14,157 bases of DNA, taken from contig CALBCO010000196.1 of NCBI GenBank assembly GCA_937927265.1, positions 1-14,157 on the forward strand. The letters run 5' to 3'. The position numbers were made by a program, and so were the translations under genes. This document shows, in pieces, positions 12,948 to 14,157 of the stretch (positions within the stretch are counted from its first letter, which is position 1; every line of letters starts with the position of its first letter). The stretch is from an uncultured Verrucomicrobiae bacterium (lineage in GTDB: Bacteria; Verrucomicrobiota; Verrucomicrobiia; Palsa-1439). Under the pieces are notes generated by a model. It saw nothing but the letters and a program-made list of their open reading frames with translations. It was not told where the DNA came from and searched no databases.

Positions 12948-14084
12948 ATGTTGAATTGGATCATTGAGTTCTCGCTGAAGAACCGGCTGTTGGTGTGCGT
13001 GCTCGGGGTCGTGGTGGCGGTGATGGGCGCGCGGACGTTGATGGTGCTGCCGATTGACGCCTTCCCGGACACCACACCAGTCCAGGTGCAAATCAACACC
13101 ACTGCCGAGTCGTTGAACCCGGAGGAAGTCGAAGCCCAAATCACCGGGCCGGTCGAGCTGGCCGTCAGCGGGTTGCCGGGGTTGGTGAACGTCCGCTCGA
13201 TCTCGAAGTTTGGGCTGTCGCAGGTCGTGGCGACGTTCAACGACCAGACTTCGATCTATCTCGCCCGGCAACTGATCATGGAACGGCTGCAGGAGGTGGC
13301 GTTGCCGGACGGACAGGAACGCCCAAAACTCGGCCCCATCGCGACCGGGCTGGGCGAGGTGTTCCACTACAAGGTCAGTTCCGACAATCCGCAACGGACG
13401 TTGACGGAGTTGCGCGAGATTCACGACTGGGTCATCAAACCCGAACTGCGCAAAGTGGCCGGCGTGGCCGAGGTCAATTCGTGGGGGGGCTTTGAGAAGC
13501 AATATCACGTCGTCGTGGACACCGACCGGCTGATCAAATACGGCCTGACCTTCGAACAACTCATCGCGGCGATCGAGGCCAACAATCGCAACGTCGGCGG
13601 CGGCCAGATCGTGCGCGGCGGCGAATCGTTGCTGGTACACGGCCTCGGGCTGACGACGGACACGACGCAGATTGGCAACATCGTCATCGTGGCGCACGCC
13701 GGCGTGCCGGTGCGGGTGCGCGATGTGGCGACGGTGCAGGTTGACCACGCCCTCCGGCGCGGCGCGACGACGGCGGACGGCCAGGGCGAAGTCGTCCTCG
13801 GCCTCGGATTCATGTTGATGGGCGAGAACAGCGCGGTTGTCACCCGCGCGCTGAAAGCCAAACTGGCGGATGTGCAGAAGAGCCTGCCGGCCGACGTGAC
13901 AGTGAAGGTGCTCTATGACCGGACGGAACTGGTCGAGAATGTCATCCGCACCGTGAAACACAACCTGCTGGCCGGCGCGTTGCTGGTGATCGCGGTCTTG
14001 TTTGCGTTTCTCGGCAACCTGCGCGCCGGGCTGATCGTGGCGACGGCATCCCGCTTTCGATGCTCTTTGCCGGCCAGTTCATGA
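12948..14084 (+). CDS. Heavy-metal RND efflux pump (CusA/CzcA-like), N-terminal part, frameshifted
   Basis: The inner-membrane proton-driven pump of the HME-RND family, working with the two genes before it. Residues 1-367 match the N-terminus of the family, which is normally over 1,000 residues: first membrane helix (about 13-33), LPIDAFPDTTPVQVQINT (34-51), EEVEAQITGPVELAVSGLPGL (59-79), VRSISKFGLSQV (82-93), IYLARQLIMERL (103-114), the porter domain, then helix 2 NLLAGALLVIAVLFAFLGNLRAGLIV (339-364). After Ala367 the frame gives an unrelated 11-residue tail and stops at 14084, while the expected sequence continues in another frame (next entry). One missing base at about 14046-14047 explains this. 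It may be a real pseudogene or a sequencing error; programmed frameshifting is unlikely, since no slippery run is visible. Start is 12 bp after the adaptor; the Shine-Dalgarno is weak. Confidence 0.85.
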   Translation: MLNWIIEFSLKNRLLVCVLGVVVAVMGARTLMVLPIDAFPDTTPVQVQINTTAESLNPEEVEAQITGPVELAVSGLPGLVNVRSISKFGLSQVVATFNDQTSIYLARQLIMERLQEVALPDGQERPKLGPIATGLGEVFHYKVSSDNPQRTLTELREIHDWVIKPELRKVAGVAEVNSWGGFEKQYHVVVDTDRLIKYGLTFEQLIAAIEANNRNVGGGQIVRGGESLLVHGLGLTTDTTQIGNIVIVAHAGVPVRVRDVATVQVDHALRRGATTADGQGEVVLGLGFMLMGENSAVVTRALKAKLADVQKSLPADVTVKVLYDRTELVENVIRTVKHNLLAGALLVIAVLFAFLGNLRAGLIVATASRFRCSLPASS

Positions 14085-14157
14085 TGCAGGCCGGCATTGC
14101 CGCCAGTCTGCTCAGCCTCGGCGCGATTGATTTCGGGCTGATCGTGGACAGCTCGGT
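14048..14157 (+). pseudogene. Continuation of the RND pump in a shifted frame (cut by window edge)
   Basis: From 14048 the second frame reads IPLSMLFAGQFMMQAGIAAS then LLSLGAIDFGLIVDSS and stays open to the window edge. This is the expected next stretch of a CusA/CzcA protein: the IPLS loop, helix 3, and the DFGxIVD segment of helix 4 with its two conserved aspartates, used in proton coupling in CzcA. The family usually has DGS or DGA where DSS is read here. Joining this frame to the previous entry requires one extra base between about 14046 and 14048. Confidence 0.8.

Noticed and set aside
12774..13961. Long minus-strand open frame of 395 codons antisense to the adaptor and pump genes
   Set aside because: It spans the ends of two well-supported genes, has no recognisable domains, and has the His/Gln/Arg-rich make-up of a shadow frame.
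14030..14060. Programmed frameshift in the pump gene
   Set aside because: No slippery heptamer, Shine-Dalgarno-like stimulator or clear downstream hairpin was seen, and the family does not use recoding; indel or sequence error is simpler.

Overview
The window is a gene-dense, GC-rich (roughly 60% by eye) piece of the chromosome of a Gram-negative bacterium. The Lpt genes, a KDO-pathway phosphatase, an outer-membrane channel and a lipoprotein show an LPS-bearing double membrane. HPr kinase beside HPr and enzyme I, a long-form hibernation factor, a histidyl-tRNA synthetase with an ALRPEMTPTLARM segment, and a metal-efflux adaptor with an MCGEHG...CGICNPEL segment suggest the PVC group, most likely Verrucomicrobiota. 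The lineage is inferred from recognised family features, not from a search.

Minus-strand block (1 to 3318, read right to left). First comes a family 9 glycosyltransferase (3318-2389), then a clear sigma70-type promoter. It is followed by a tail-anchored membrane protein of unknown function (2309-1788), an HU-family DNA-binding protein (1791-1483) joined to it by an ATGA overlap, histidyl-tRNA synthetase (1406-207), and the start of aspartyl-tRNA synthetase (202 to the left edge).

Plus-strand block 1 (3416-4177). A manganese-type superoxide dismutase with a twin-arginine signal, divergent from the glycosyltransferase.

Plus-strand block 2 (4259-10101). A tight operon, with gaps of at most 23 bp or 4-bp overlaps: a KdsC-LptC fusion, lptA, lptB, hpf, hprK, ptsH and ptsI. 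It resembles the proteobacterial kdsC-lptC-lptA-lptB-rpoN-hpf-PTS cluster, but rpoN is absent and the PTS part is the HprK/HPr/EI set. It links KDO production, LPS transport to the outer membrane, ribosome hibernation and PTS signalling.

Plus-strand block 3 (10133 to the right edge). A small exported cysteine-rich protein, then a tripartite heavy-metal efflux system: outer-membrane factor, histidine-rich lipoprotein adaptor, and an RND pump of the CusA/CzcA type. The pump gene carries an apparent one-base deletion near 14046 and runs off the window in a second frame.

Most notable points: (1) the single-ORF KdsC-LptC fusion, whose junction looks like a signal peptide with an AxA site; (2) two starts without a Shine-Dalgarno sequence (4259 and 10133) whose promoters place transcription start on the start codon, suggesting leaderless mRNAs, with a weaker third case at 3318; (3) the pump frameshift; (4) the small six-cysteine protein ahead of the efflux genes. 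No tRNA, rRNA, CRISPR array, insertion sequence or phage gene was seen, and no gene-free stretch exceeds 100 bp.
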